Positions 52,082 through 60,119 of a stretch of DNA of 64,000 nucleotides are shown in pieces. The notes under the pieces were generated by a model that made no database searches, was not told the origin of the DNA, and saw only the letters and a list, made by a program, of their open reading frames with translations. The stretch covers positions 1 to 64,000 of the forward strand of contig JAFXBE010000025.1 of NCBI GenBank assembly GCA_017516765.1, given 5' to 3'. This stretch comes from Clostridia bacterium (GTDB lineage Bacteria > Bacillota > Clostridia > Christensenellales > Aristaeellaceae). Positions within the stretch are counted from its first letter, which is position 1. Every line of letters begins with the position of its first letter. The translations under genes and the position numbers were made by a program.

Positions 52082-52110
52082 TGGGCATTTTCCCCGCATA
52101 AAGGTATAAT
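52082..52110 (+). promoter_or_regulatory. Promoter of the WG-repeat gene
   Basis: TGGGCA (52082-52087), 17-base spacer, perfect TATAAT (52105-52110). The rest of 51968-52164 shows no gene. Confidence 0.5.
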
Positions 52111-52164
52111 GAAGCTGTACATATTGATGATTCATCAACGAACAGAATTGCGAGGTGACCCGCT

Positions 52165-53772
52165 GTGCATAAAAACAAACGCTATGCTTTGCTGCTGACT
52201 TGTCTGATGCTCTTGGCAGCAGTTTTTCCTGCATCGGTACAGGAACCCCGGCCCTTGTATCCGGCGATTCAAGGCCATCTGTGGGGTTATATCGATACGG
52301 ATAATCAGTGGATGGTGCCGCCTTATACTTCTTGGCAGCCGGATTATGCCTATGACAACGACTTTTTCTACGATCATGATTCCGATGACTGGCGGAATGC
52401 GCAGGGCAGACGCTACCCGCTGGATGAGATCATGGATCCTGCCAGGTGGGGTTTGACGGAACTGAACGGTCAGGAAGTTTACTGTTGTAACGGTCAACGC
52501 TTGGGTCAAAGTTGGCTGGTTCGATGCTATGCCAAGGGCAAGGGAATCAAACCGATGGCTTGGGTACATCTGGATAATGACCTGAACCGCCTGAACGATC
52601 TTGTTTATTTTGATGTGATCCTGTCTGAGGATAACCAAACCCTCATTGCATTAACGGAGAAGGGCACTGTCACCGGCAGCCTTGTTGACGATCGAGGGCG
52701 CATACTCAGGAAGGACTTGCCTTTTGGCGAACTGTCTGAGGATGGGCTGGTCATCACGAACCACAGAGGGAGAGACGTTCTGTACTACAATGCTCAGACC
52801 GGCGCGCCGCTGGACGAACAGCAAGCGGCTGCACTTCGTGCCGCCCATTGTCCGGAGGGTTTGTGGCCTTGCAAGATGGTGGAACAGCAGGATTCGGTAA
52901 AGACCGAAACCGAAATTACAGACTGGTCGTGGGATTATTCTGCCGGTAAAGAAGAAACATCCTATTTCGTCTATGTGGATGCCGATGGCAGCATTGCGGA
53001 GCATTTGGGTCGTTTTAAACGTGCCGATTCGTTCCGGCAGGGGCTTGCCACAGTGAAATCGGAGGACGGACAGCAGAAGATCATCGACACGATGGGAAAT
53101 ACCGTCCTTGCGAACGTGGGAGCAGTCAACAATCACCTGTACAGTTCACCGAAGTTGCAGGATGGCTGGGCACAGGTGACGCTGTTCGCCCCGAAGCGAC
53201 AGGTGTCGGTTGGATGCAACTATCTGAACATGGAAGGACAACTGTTGTTCTCCGGGAAGGGTCTGTACCGGGCAGAACCCTTTTTCGAAAGACGCGCCCT
53301 TGTGCGCATCCTTCTGCCGGATTATACTCTTACCTGCGCCCACATTGACCCAACCGGCCAAATCGTCTGGGCAGAAGACGGTGCGGATATTGCAGCGTTA
53401 CAAGCTTTGCTGGATCAGGGATTGTGCCCGTCTCCTGCGGATCTGTCGGCGGAAGAGGCTATGAATCTGCTGCTTGGCGAATGGGCTTCCACCGGCGGTG
53501 GGGAGCATTTGACAGAAGTACAGCACGAGGATGGTTCGTGGTCGGCATCGCTGACGGCGGATGGCACTTGGTATGTACGCGAAACCAAGCATGAAGACCC
53601 ATACTATCGTGATTACCGCTTCGTATTTGTGGAAGTATTCACCGATGCGAACGGATACGAGCGCACTTCCGAAGCGGGTTTGACGATTTACCACCGGGAC
53701 GCCTTCAGTATCAGTTGGGGCGAAGGCAGCAGCGGCTATGTCCGCTACCGCAGCCGCTATGATGAGCAATGA
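52165..53772 (+). CDS. Exported WG-repeat protein
   Basis: A 535-aa protein with a signal peptide (about residues 1-24). WG/KWG-type repeats are recognisable as GHLWGYIDTDNQWMVP near 35, the later 'FKRADSFRQGLATVKSEDGQQKIIDTMGN' unit near 290, and the 'YLNMEGQLLFSGKGLYRAEPFFERRALV' unit near 355. The C-terminal 130 residues form a separate beta-rich region. GTG start at 52165 has GAGGTGA upstream. The WG-repeat family's role is unclear; such proteins are often surface-exposed. Confidence 0.72.
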   Translation: MHKNKRYALLLTCLMLLAAVFPASVQEPRPLYPAIQGHLWGYIDTDNQWMVPPYTSWQPDYAYDNDFFYDHDSDDWRNAQGRRYPLDEIMDPARWGLTELNGQEVYCCNGQRLGQSWLVRCYAKGKGIKPMAWVHLDNDLNRLNDLVYFDVILSEDNQTLIALTEKGTVTGSLVDDRGRILRKDLPFGELSEDGLVITNHRGRDVLYYNAQTGAPLDEQQAAALRAAHCPEGLWPCKMVEQQDSVKTETEITDWSWDYSAGKEETSYFVYVDADGSIAEHLGRFKRADSFRQGLATVKSEDGQQKIIDTMGNTVLANVGAVNNHLYSSPKLQDGWAQVTLFAPKRQVSVGCNYLNMEGQLLFSGKGLYRAEPFFERRALVRILLPDYTLTCAHIDPTGQIVWAEDGADIAALQALLDQGLCPSPADLSAEEAMNLLLGEWASTGGGEHLTEVQHEDGSWSASLTADGTWYVRETKHEDPYYRDYRFVFVEVFTDANGYERTSEAGLTIYHRDAFSISWGEGSSGYVRYRSRYDEQ

Positions 53773-53831
53773 TTCTGCATAGACAAACCTTGGGCTGCCA
53801 CCTGCCGAACGATGGCTTGTGGGTTCGGAAA

Positions 53832-53865
53832 AAAACAGTATGCGCATCCAAATCGCGCTGTTTTT
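53832..53865 (+). terminator. Possible imperfect terminator
   Basis: AAAACAG and CTGTTTT flank a shorter GCGC pairing, with a T run after. It lies just before the ribosome site of the next gene and could attenuate rather than end transcription. Confidence 0.35.
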
Positions 53866-53880
53866 ATTCAGGAGGAAGAC

Positions 53881-55236
53881 ATGAAACGATTATTCACGCT
53901 CTTGATAACACTGTTGCTTATTCTGCTGCCGTCTGTTACAGCCTGCGCAGAGCTGCTCTCGACAGACGATGAATATGAGGTATTCCGAAAAACCGCAGCA
54001 CAGGATTATCCGGATTGGACTGTGACAGAAATCAGCTCTTATGCACGTGCAAACGAGCTCTGCTTTTGTGTAGAACTGCTGCGGATACATGAGTATACGC
54101 TGTACGGAAAAACATTGGAAGCCGCTTTCGGCAGTGGACAGGCACTAAAAGAAGCAATCAGCGGCAACACCATCGCCTGGAGCAGGGTTTACGACAGCGC
54201 ACCGGTTCCCATGCTGCCCGGTACAGCCTCCAAAGCAGAAGAAATACTCTCGGCCATCGATTCGGCAGCTTCGGAACATTACCTGTCGTCCACAGGTTTC
54301 CTCAGTAAAAATGCAGAGCTGCTATCCGGCAGCGCGCAGTTCATTTGTGGTGAAAACGAAGAACTGCAGTCTCTGACCGTATGTGACAGACATCTGTTCG
54401 GAATCGTTGAAAACAGCGATGGGATGCGCAGTATACGCATCTCGGCATGGGACGGCGAAACATATTCTGACCCGATATCCTCCCCTGTGGCAAGCACAGC
54501 CCTGCGGATCAACAGCGTACACACCGGAGACGGTTGGCTGGAGATTTTTACAGATGAATATGAATGCATATTTCTCCCTACGGGCAGCAACTGGCAGCTT
54601 GCAGATTATGCAAGTCTTATGTGCGGATATGGCCGTTACGCTCTGGCAGAAAACGCTTTGATCGATCTTACCGTGAACGATTTCGAAAACAGGGACAACG
54701 ATGCGTACCACTACGGTAAGCCCACCTTTCCCGTTATGCTCACGGAGATCAACTTTGATGCCATGCCCAATCTCGAGCAAGCCATTCAAAAAATGGATGC
54801 AGCAGGTTTTGCCTGTGTTGCCGTTGATAGCGCAAATATGTATACCGCTCCGGATGCAGAAGTATCGGCAAGCTGCTATGCCCGCCTGCCCGGGAAGGTG
54901 TTGTGGCAGCAGAAAGGCTGGACACAGCTGCAGATCGGTACAGACGCTTCCGGAACGGTCGGATGGTTCCATACCGGCGATCTGGCATTTGGAAGCGATA
55001 TCGAGAATGTGGTCTGTGCTTTTCCTGCCTATGACTACACCGGCTTTATGGAGACCAACTGCGCCGATGTGATCGGGAAGCAGCTTGATTCTACTCCGGA
55101 TCAATGCTGGCTGATCGGGAAAACACCGGACGGCAGCTGGCTGGCGCTGATTAACGAAGAAACCGTAACAGTCATTCCCTCGGATGCTATTGGCGAAACC
55201 TGGCCCACCGACCACGGCTGGGTGGATTGGGAATGA
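53881..55236 (+). CDS. Exported protein of unknown function with SH3-like end
   Basis: A 451-aa protein with a signal peptide (about residues 1-21) ending TACA, possibly a lipobox-like Cys. The body is beta-rich with no family I recognise. The C-terminal 100 residues contain YTAPDAEVSASCYARLPGKVLW, GWTQLQIGTDASGTVGWFHTGDL, which looks like a bacterial SH3 domain. ATG 53881 has GGAGGAAG upstream. It probably follows the WG-repeat gene in the same transcript. Confidence 0.6.
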   Translation: MKRLFTLLITLLLILLPSVTACAELLSTDDEYEVFRKTAAQDYPDWTVTEISSYARANELCFCVELLRIHEYTLYGKTLEAAFGSGQALKEAISGNTIAWSRVYDSAPVPMLPGTASKAEEILSAIDSAASEHYLSSTGFLSKNAELLSGSAQFICGENEELQSLTVCDRHLFGIVENSDGMRSIRISAWDGETYSDPISSPVASTALRINSVHTGDGWLEIFTDEYECIFLPTGSNWQLADYASLMCGYGRYALAENALIDLTVNDFENRDNDAYHYGKPTFPVMLTEINFDAMPNLEQAIQKMDAAGFACVAVDSANMYTAPDAEVSASCYARLPGKVLWQQKGWTQLQIGTDASGTVGWFHTGDLAFGSDIENVVCAFPAYDYTGFMETNCADVIGKQLDSTPDQCWLIGKTPDGSWLALINEETVTVIPSDAIGETWPTDHGWVDWE

Positions 55237-55264
55237 ATTGAGTAACAGAATGGAGGTCATTTCA

Positions 55265-55528
55265 TTGAACAAAACAAGCTGGAAAAGCATCCTTCGATTA
55301 CTCGGTTGTATTGCCGCAGCCTTTGTGCTGATCTATCTGCTGGTCTTTATCGGCGGCTGGAGGCTGCTGGAATCCGGTGATATGGTCATGATCGAGATCG
55401 CTGTGGCGGTATTGGTCGGTATCATCCTTTGGCTGTTCTTTGAACAGGCAAGACAATATGATGAACGTCTCCGGCAATTGGAGGAGCGCATATCCGAATT
55501 GGAGCGGCGGGCGAACACCGGCGATTGA
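55265..55528 (+). CDS. Small two-helix membrane protein with coiled-coil tail
   Basis: An 87-aa protein: two membrane helices (about residues 10-27 and 36-54) then a charged coiled coil ending in RQLEERISELERRANTG. TTG 55265 is chosen because GGAGGT (55252-55257) is 7-8 bases upstream; upstream in-frame ATGs overlap the previous gene without a ribosome site. No family is recognised. Confidence 0.5.
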   Translation: MNKTSWKSILRLLGCIAAAFVLIYLLVFIGGWRLLESGDMVMIEIAVAVLVGIILWLFFEQARQYDERLRQLEERISELERRANTGD

Positions 55529-55541
55529 CGCACAAGCAGAG

Positions 55542-55576
55542 AACCCAGTGGCTGTTTTTGTTGCAGACACTGGGTT
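55542..55576 (+). terminator. Terminator
   Basis: AACCCAGTG (55542-55550) pairs with CACTGGGTT (55568-55576), followed by six T-rich bases. Confidence 0.7.
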
Positions 55577-55685
55577 TTTTCTATTTCCAAAACAAGTTTT
55601 GGGAGTCCGTATTTTCGGACTGCGCATCTGGTATACTGCTGTATCATACCAAGCAAAGCATTGTTCTTTGCGGAAAGGAAACCCT

Positions 55686-56003
55686 ATGGCAAGTTACTGC
55701 GAAAGATGGCTGACCGTTGATGCAGACAGAAAGACACTGCTGCTACTGGACCGGATGCTGCGCCTTGAATGGCAGTGCATTGAAGTTGCAGATGATAACA
55801 CAGATATTGTGTACGGCGATTATCAACTCAAAAACGATATCATATCGCCGGAGAGAATAATCGCCGGACTGGCCGCTCGCTTCCCCAAGGCTTCCCTCTC
55901 TCTGCAGCTGTTAACCGTCGATGGTTCCTGCTACGAAACGCTGTTTTTGAACGGAAAGGCTGCTGGCAGCTTTGCTTATACCGGTCTGTCCTTCACAGGC
56001 TGA
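55686..56003 (+). CDS. Small protein of unknown function
   Basis: A 105-aa soluble protein with an alpha/beta look (LTVDADRKTLLLLDRML, LKNDIISPERIIAGLAARFPKASLSLQLL). ATG 55686 follows GGAAA. No family is recognised. It ends 94 bases before the WYL regulator gene. Confidence 0.5.
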   Translation: MASYCERWLTVDADRKTLLLLDRMLRLEWQCIEVADDNTDIVYGDYQLKNDIISPERIIAGLAARFPKASLSLQLLTVDGSCYETLFLNGKAAGSFAYTGLSFTG

Positions 56004-56097
56004 ACGCCCCCGCATACAGATACCCCACTTGCCTGTTGACGGCTTTTCATATACCATAGACAGGGTACCACCTGATGTGTTTACAGGAGAGAATACC

Positions 56098-57114
56098 ATG
56101 ACCTACGGCAAATCCAAATTACTGCTCCTCCATATGCTCAGGCTTTTTCAAACCGAAACGGACGAAAACGAAGGGCTGAGCATGGAACAGCTCAAAACCG
56201 CCCTTTCCCAAAAAGGCCTCACCCCGGATCGGAAGAGTATCTATGCCTGTATCGATGCTTTGGAAGCCTTTGGTCTGGAGATTTCCAGACCTATCGGCAA
56301 GCAGAAGGACTATCGCTTGTTGAAAGCACCGGATGAGCTGGAGCTTTCCGAGATCAAGCTGCTGTGCGATGCCGTACAGGCATCCCGCTTTCTTTCGCAG
56401 GCAAAAGCCAACCAGCTGACCCGCAAGCTGGAACGGCTGGTCAGCCGCAGGCAAGCTTCTTCGCTGCGCCGACAGGTGATCATCTCCGACCGTGTAAAGA
56501 GCATGAACAACCGTGTCTGCTATAATGTGGATGCGCTGCATACCGCGATTGCCAGCGACAGCCAGATCTCATTCCGCTATTTCGATTACAGTATGAGCAA
56601 GAAGCGTGTCTACCGCCACGGGGGCAAACGATATCAGGTAAGCCCCTTTGCTATGCTCTACAACAACGACAAGTACTATCTGCTGGCGGTTCCCTGCGAC
56701 GAGGAGCAGATGCGCACCTATCGGGTGGATAAGCTGGAGGGCGTAGAGATCCTGAATCTCCCCCGGGAAGGACAGGAGATCTTTGCAACGGTGGATCTGG
56801 CGGCCTATACTCAGGTAACTTTCTCCATGTACGCGGGTGAAACAGTACCGGTAACCATGCAGTTCTCCAACGATCTATTGAACGTGGCAATGGATCGTTT
56901 CGGGCATCAGATCACCGTTTCCCGCCACGGCGAAGATCATTTCCGGTTTACGACAAAGGTAGCTGTCAGTCCCCGCTTTTACGGCTGGCTGTTCAGCTTC
57001 GGCAGGGATGCACAGATCATTGCCCCGGGCTGGGTCCGCGAAGGCATGCAGCAGCTGTTGCAGGAAACCCTGCAAAGCTATGCGTCCGGCAGCCTGACTG
57101 ACACAGAAACATAA
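56098..57114 (+). CDS. WYL-domain transcriptional regulator
   Basis: A 338-aa protein. An N-terminal winged helix is followed by the WYL domain (about 140-225). In it, QISFRYFDYSMSKKRVYRHGGKRYQVSPFAMLYNNDKYYLLAV matches the ligand-binding core; the hallmark reads KYYLL where others read WYL. A WCX-like C-terminal part follows. ATG 56098 is preferred to the longer reading from 55972, which overlaps the previous gene. Such regulators often sense nucleotides and occur in stress or defence loci. No certain target here. Confidence 0.85.
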   Translation: MTYGKSKLLLLHMLRLFQTETDENEGLSMEQLKTALSQKGLTPDRKSIYACIDALEAFGLEISRPIGKQKDYRLLKAPDELELSEIKLLCDAVQASRFLSQAKANQLTRKLERLVSRRQASSLRRQVIISDRVKSMNNRVCYNVDALHTAIASDSQISFRYFDYSMSKKRVYRHGGKRYQVSPFAMLYNNDKYYLLAVPCDEEQMRTYRVDKLEGVEILNLPREGQEIFATVDLAAYTQVTFSMYAGETVPVTMQFSNDLLNVAMDRFGHQITVSRHGEDHFRFTTKVAVSPRFYGWLFSFGRDAQIIAPGWVREGMQQLLQETLQSYASGSLTDTET

Positions 57115-57117
57115 AAC

Positions 57118-57153
57118 AAACGCTTGGGTTCCTTAATCAGAACTCAAGCGTTT
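57118..57153. terminator. Bidirectional terminator
   Basis: A 14-bp inverted repeat with one G-U pair (57118-57131 with 57140-57153) between convergent genes. Confidence 0.75.
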
Positions 57154-57164
57154 TCTATTTGGTT

Positions 57165-58040
57165 TCAACGTCCCAAAGCTTCGTTTGCTCCTGTAAACAG
57201 GGAGAACAATTCGCTGTTTTTGGGTGCGCCCTCCGCCGTGAAAAGAGAACGGGCGTAGGCGTAGTCTCTCCCGTTTACCCGGAAAACGCAGCAATCGTCA
57301 CAGGCAAGATCCAGCACAGCGTTGCTGCCGTCGGCAAAGGTCAGCGTAAGCAGAGCGATGCTGAACGGGCAGTTGGATACGGGTCCGCCTTTATCATCTG
57401 CATCTGCCAGAAGGTTCCCCATCCGGGCAAGTGCGGCCGGGTCGGTCACTTCTCCCTGATACAGGGTCTGCCCGCTTTGCGGATCGGTGCAGGTCAGCGA
57501 TGCATGGGTGATATTTTGAAGTGTCGCCAGATTGAATTCTTCCGTGTCGCGCGCTTCCGGCCGTTCGATCCATGCAGATGCACCCCGAAGGCTGACTACA
57601 TAATAAGCCATTGTAGAATGGATAATAGGCAGCGTCTCGCCGGGATTGATCAGCGCAACACGGGGCGCATAACGGCTGCCGTACGCATAGGCTGGGGTTT
57701 CTGCCTCGGTGACATACAGCGCAGGGTTAACGACCAGATACTCGGCCTTTACCCATCCATCCACATGCTCGGTGGCATATACATGATACCACTCACCCTG
57801 CTGCATGCTTACATACAGCTTTTGTCCATGGGAAAGCTGACGCAGAGCACGGGAGTAGATATCGGGCTTGGAACGCAGGGTAAGGCTGTCGCAAAGTACA
57901 TAGGCATCATACGTATAGAGGCCTGTTTTGCTGTAGAAATTGGTATTGTATTCTTCGGGCTGTACAACCAGAGCATTTGCGGAGCCAAGCATCAGCAATG
58001 CTGCCAGAAGAATGGCAACGATCCGTTTCAACGGCTTCAC
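57165..58040 (-). CDS. Secreted SH3-domain protein
   Basis: A 291-aa protein with a signal peptide (about residues 1-23). A bacterial SH3 domain (about 48-103) has LTLRSKPDIYSRALRQLSHGQKLYV and WYHVYATEHVDGWVKAEYLVV. The remaining 190 residues have no family I can name, and could form a second wall-interacting domain. SH3b domains bind peptidoglycan peptides. A GGGAGG ribosome site precedes ATG 58040. Confidence 0.7.
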   Translation of the reverse strand: MKPLKRIVAILLAALLMLGSANALVVQPEEYNTNFYSKTGLYTYDAYVLCDSLTLRSKPDIYSRALRQLSHGQKLYVSMQQGEWYHVYATEHVDGWVKAEYLVVNPALYVTEAETPAYAYGSRYAPRVALINPGETLPIIHSTMAYYVVSLRGASAWIERPEARDTEEFNLATLQNITHASLTCTDPQSGQTLYQGEVTDPAALARMGNLLADADDKGGPVSNCPFSIALLTLTFADGSNAVLDLACDDCCVFRVNGRDYAYARSLFTAEGAPKNSELFSLFTGANEALGR

Positions 58041-58112
58041 CTCCCGATAGTATCCCTATCATAATTTGACACAAAAGACGTTTTTCCCTGCTGTATGCAA
58101 CGAAAAACCAGA

Positions 58113-58141
58113 TTGTTTTCCTATGTAAATGATGGTATACT
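58113..58141 (+). promoter_or_regulatory. Promoter of the 38-aa membrane peptide
   Basis: TTGTTT (58113-58118), 17-base spacer, TATACT (58136-58141). Confidence 0.55.
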
Positions 58142-58175
58142 ATTATTTGTATTTCGAATTGCAGGAGGGTTGTTT

Positions 58176-58292
58176 ATGTCCGGTCAAGCCAAAAACCACA
58201 AGAATGCAAAAACCACAGCGATCCGGATCGTATGTCTGGTCGTAGCCGCTCTGATGATTTTTTCCGTCGTTGCGGGTGTGCTCTGGAGCTGA
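58176..58292 (+). CDS. 38-aa single-helix membrane peptide
   Basis: A basic, Lys/Asn-rich N-terminus followed by one hydrophobic helix (about residues 17-37). The start ATG 58176 has GGAGGG upstream, and promoter and terminator flank it closely. It recalls DUF4044-type small membrane proteins in layout, but that is a guess. Confidence 0.6.
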   Translation: MSGQAKNHKNAKTTAIRIVCLVVAALMIFSVVAGVLWS

Positions 58293-58301
58293 TCCCATCT
58301 T

Positions 58302-58326
58302 CCCCGGTTCACAAAATGTACCGGGG
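58302..58326 (+). terminator. Terminator
   Basis: CCCCGGT (58302-58308) pairs with ACCGGGG (58320-58326), followed by CATTTTTT. Confidence 0.7.
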
Positions 58327-58391
58327 CATTTTTTCTGTTTATACACACACTGTATCGCCATCACCCACGACTACCGAAGAGGAGGAACCAC

Positions 58392-60119
58392 ATGCGCACC
58401 CTGTTTCCCTTTTTGAAACCGTTCCGCAAGGAATGTGTTGTCAGTCCGCTGTTCAAGCTGCTGGAAGCGCTGCTTGAGTTGTTTGTACCGCTGATCATGG
58501 CGGCAATCATCGACAGGGGCATCCTTGCCGTTGATACGGGCTATGTGCTGCGGATGGGTCTTTTGCTGGTGGGGCTTGGTCTTTTGGGCTTTGCCTGCTC
58601 TGTAACGGCACAGTTCTTTGCCGCAAAGGCAGCTGTTGGCTTTACCGCCAAGGTGAAGTCTGCGCTTTTTGCGCACATCCAGCAGCTTTCCCACACCGAA
58701 CTGGATACCATCGGCACCCCCACCCTGATCAACCGCATGACCACCGATATGAATCAGGTGCAGACCGGCGTAAACATGACGCTGCGCCTGCTTCTGCGCT
58801 CCCCCTTCGTGGTGCTGGGTGCGACCGTTATGGCCTTTACGGTGGATGCAAAGACCGCGCTGATCTTCCTTGCCCTTCTGCCCCTGCTTACCCTCGTGGT
58901 AGCCGGCATCATGGCGCTTACCCTGCCCCGGCACAAACAGGTGCAGAGCCAATTGGACAAGGTGCTTCTGCGCACCCGTGAAAACCTGACCGGCGTACGT
59001 GTGGTACGCGCCTTTAACAAGCAGGCAGACGAGCAGGAAGCCTTCGAAGAGGAGAGCGGTATGCTTTTCCGGCTGCAGCAGGGTGTGGGCAGACTGTCCT
59101 CCCTGATGAATCCGCTTACCTATGTGCTGGTAAACGGTGCACTGATCGTGCTGCTCTGGAGTGGTGCGTGGCAGGTAGACGGCGGCATCCTGACTCAGGG
59201 TGCGGTGGTCGCGCTGGTCAACTACCTTTCCCAGATCCTTGTGGAGCTGATCAAGCTGGCCAATCTGATCATTACCATCACCAAAGCACTGGCCAGCGCA
59301 GGCCGTATCGAAACCGTACTGAAGCAGGAAAGCTCCATGAAGGATCCTGCAATGCCCATCACTGCCTCTGCCGATACCCCCGAATGCGTACGCTTTGAAA
59401 ATGTTTGCGCCCGCTATCAGGGGGCGGGCGAAGAGAGCCTGACGAACATCAGCTTTACCGCCCTGCGGGGACAGACCATCGGCGTGATCGGCGGCACAGG
59501 CTCCGGCAAGAGCACGCTGATCAACCTGATCCCCCGGTTCTATGATGTATGCAGCGGCACAGTGCTGGTGGACGGCGTGGATGTGCGTAATCAGACCATC
59601 GAAAGCCTGCGGGCCAAGGTGGCTGTTGTACCCCAGAAAGCCATGCTGTTCAAAGGCACCATCCGGGACAACCTGCGCTGGGGCAAGCAGGATGCCACCG
59701 ATGCCGAGCTCTGGCAGGCGTTGGAGACCGCTCAGGGCGCAGAAGTGGTGCGCGGCAAGCCCGGACAGCTTGACGAAATGATTGAGCAGGGCGGACGCAA
59801 CCTTTCCGGCGGTCAGCGGCAGCGGCTTACCATCGCCCGTGCACTGGTGCGCAACCCTGAAATCCTGATCCTTGACGACAGCGCATCCGCACTGGACTAT
59901 GCCACCGATGCAGCGCTGCGCAAGTCCATCCGTGAAATGGATACCCCGGCCACCGTGTTTATCGTGTCCCAGCGTGCAAGCTCCATCCGGTTTGCGGATC
60001 AGATCCTTGTGCTGGATGATGGCGAGCTGGCAGGCATCGGCACCCATGACCAGCTGCTGGCAAGCTGCCCTGTGTATCAGGAGATCTATTATTCCCAGTA
60101 TCCGAAGGAGGCGGTCTGA
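58392..60119 (+). CDS. ABC exporter subunit with degenerate ATPase site (TM287-like)
   Basis: A 575-aa half-transporter: six membrane helices (about 1-320) then an ATPase domain. Walker A GGTGSGKST (Lys 373) and signature LSGGQRQRL are intact. The Walker B Glu is Asp 496 (LILDDSAS) and the switch His is Gln 527 (VSQRAS). This is the pattern of the degenerate half of heterodimeric exporters such as TM287/288. GAGGAGG precedes ATG 58392. The stop overlaps the next gene's start by 1 base. Confidence 0.93.
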   Translation: MRTLFPFLKPFRKECVVSPLFKLLEALLELFVPLIMAAIIDRGILAVDTGYVLRMGLLLVGLGLLGFACSVTAQFFAAKAAVGFTAKVKSALFAHIQQLSHTELDTIGTPTLINRMTTDMNQVQTGVNMTLRLLLRSPFVVLGATVMAFTVDAKTALIFLALLPLLTLVVAGIMALTLPRHKQVQSQLDKVLLRTRENLTGVRVVRAFNKQADEQEAFEEESGMLFRLQQGVGRLSSLMNPLTYVLVNGALIVLLWSGAWQVDGGILTQGAVVALVNYLSQILVELIKLANLIITITKALASAGRIETVLKQESSMKDPAMPITASADTPECVRFENVCARYQGAGEESLTNISFTALRGQTIGVIGGTGSGKSTLINLIPRFYDVCSGTVLVDGVDVRNQTIESLRAKVAVVPQKAMLFKGTIRDNLRWGKQDATDAELWQALETAQGAEVVRGKPGQLDEMIEQGGRNLSGGQRQRLTIARALVRNPEILILDDSASALDYATDAALRKSIREMDTPATVFIVSQRASSIRFADQILVLDDGELAGIGTHDQLLASCPVYQEIYYSQYPKEAV

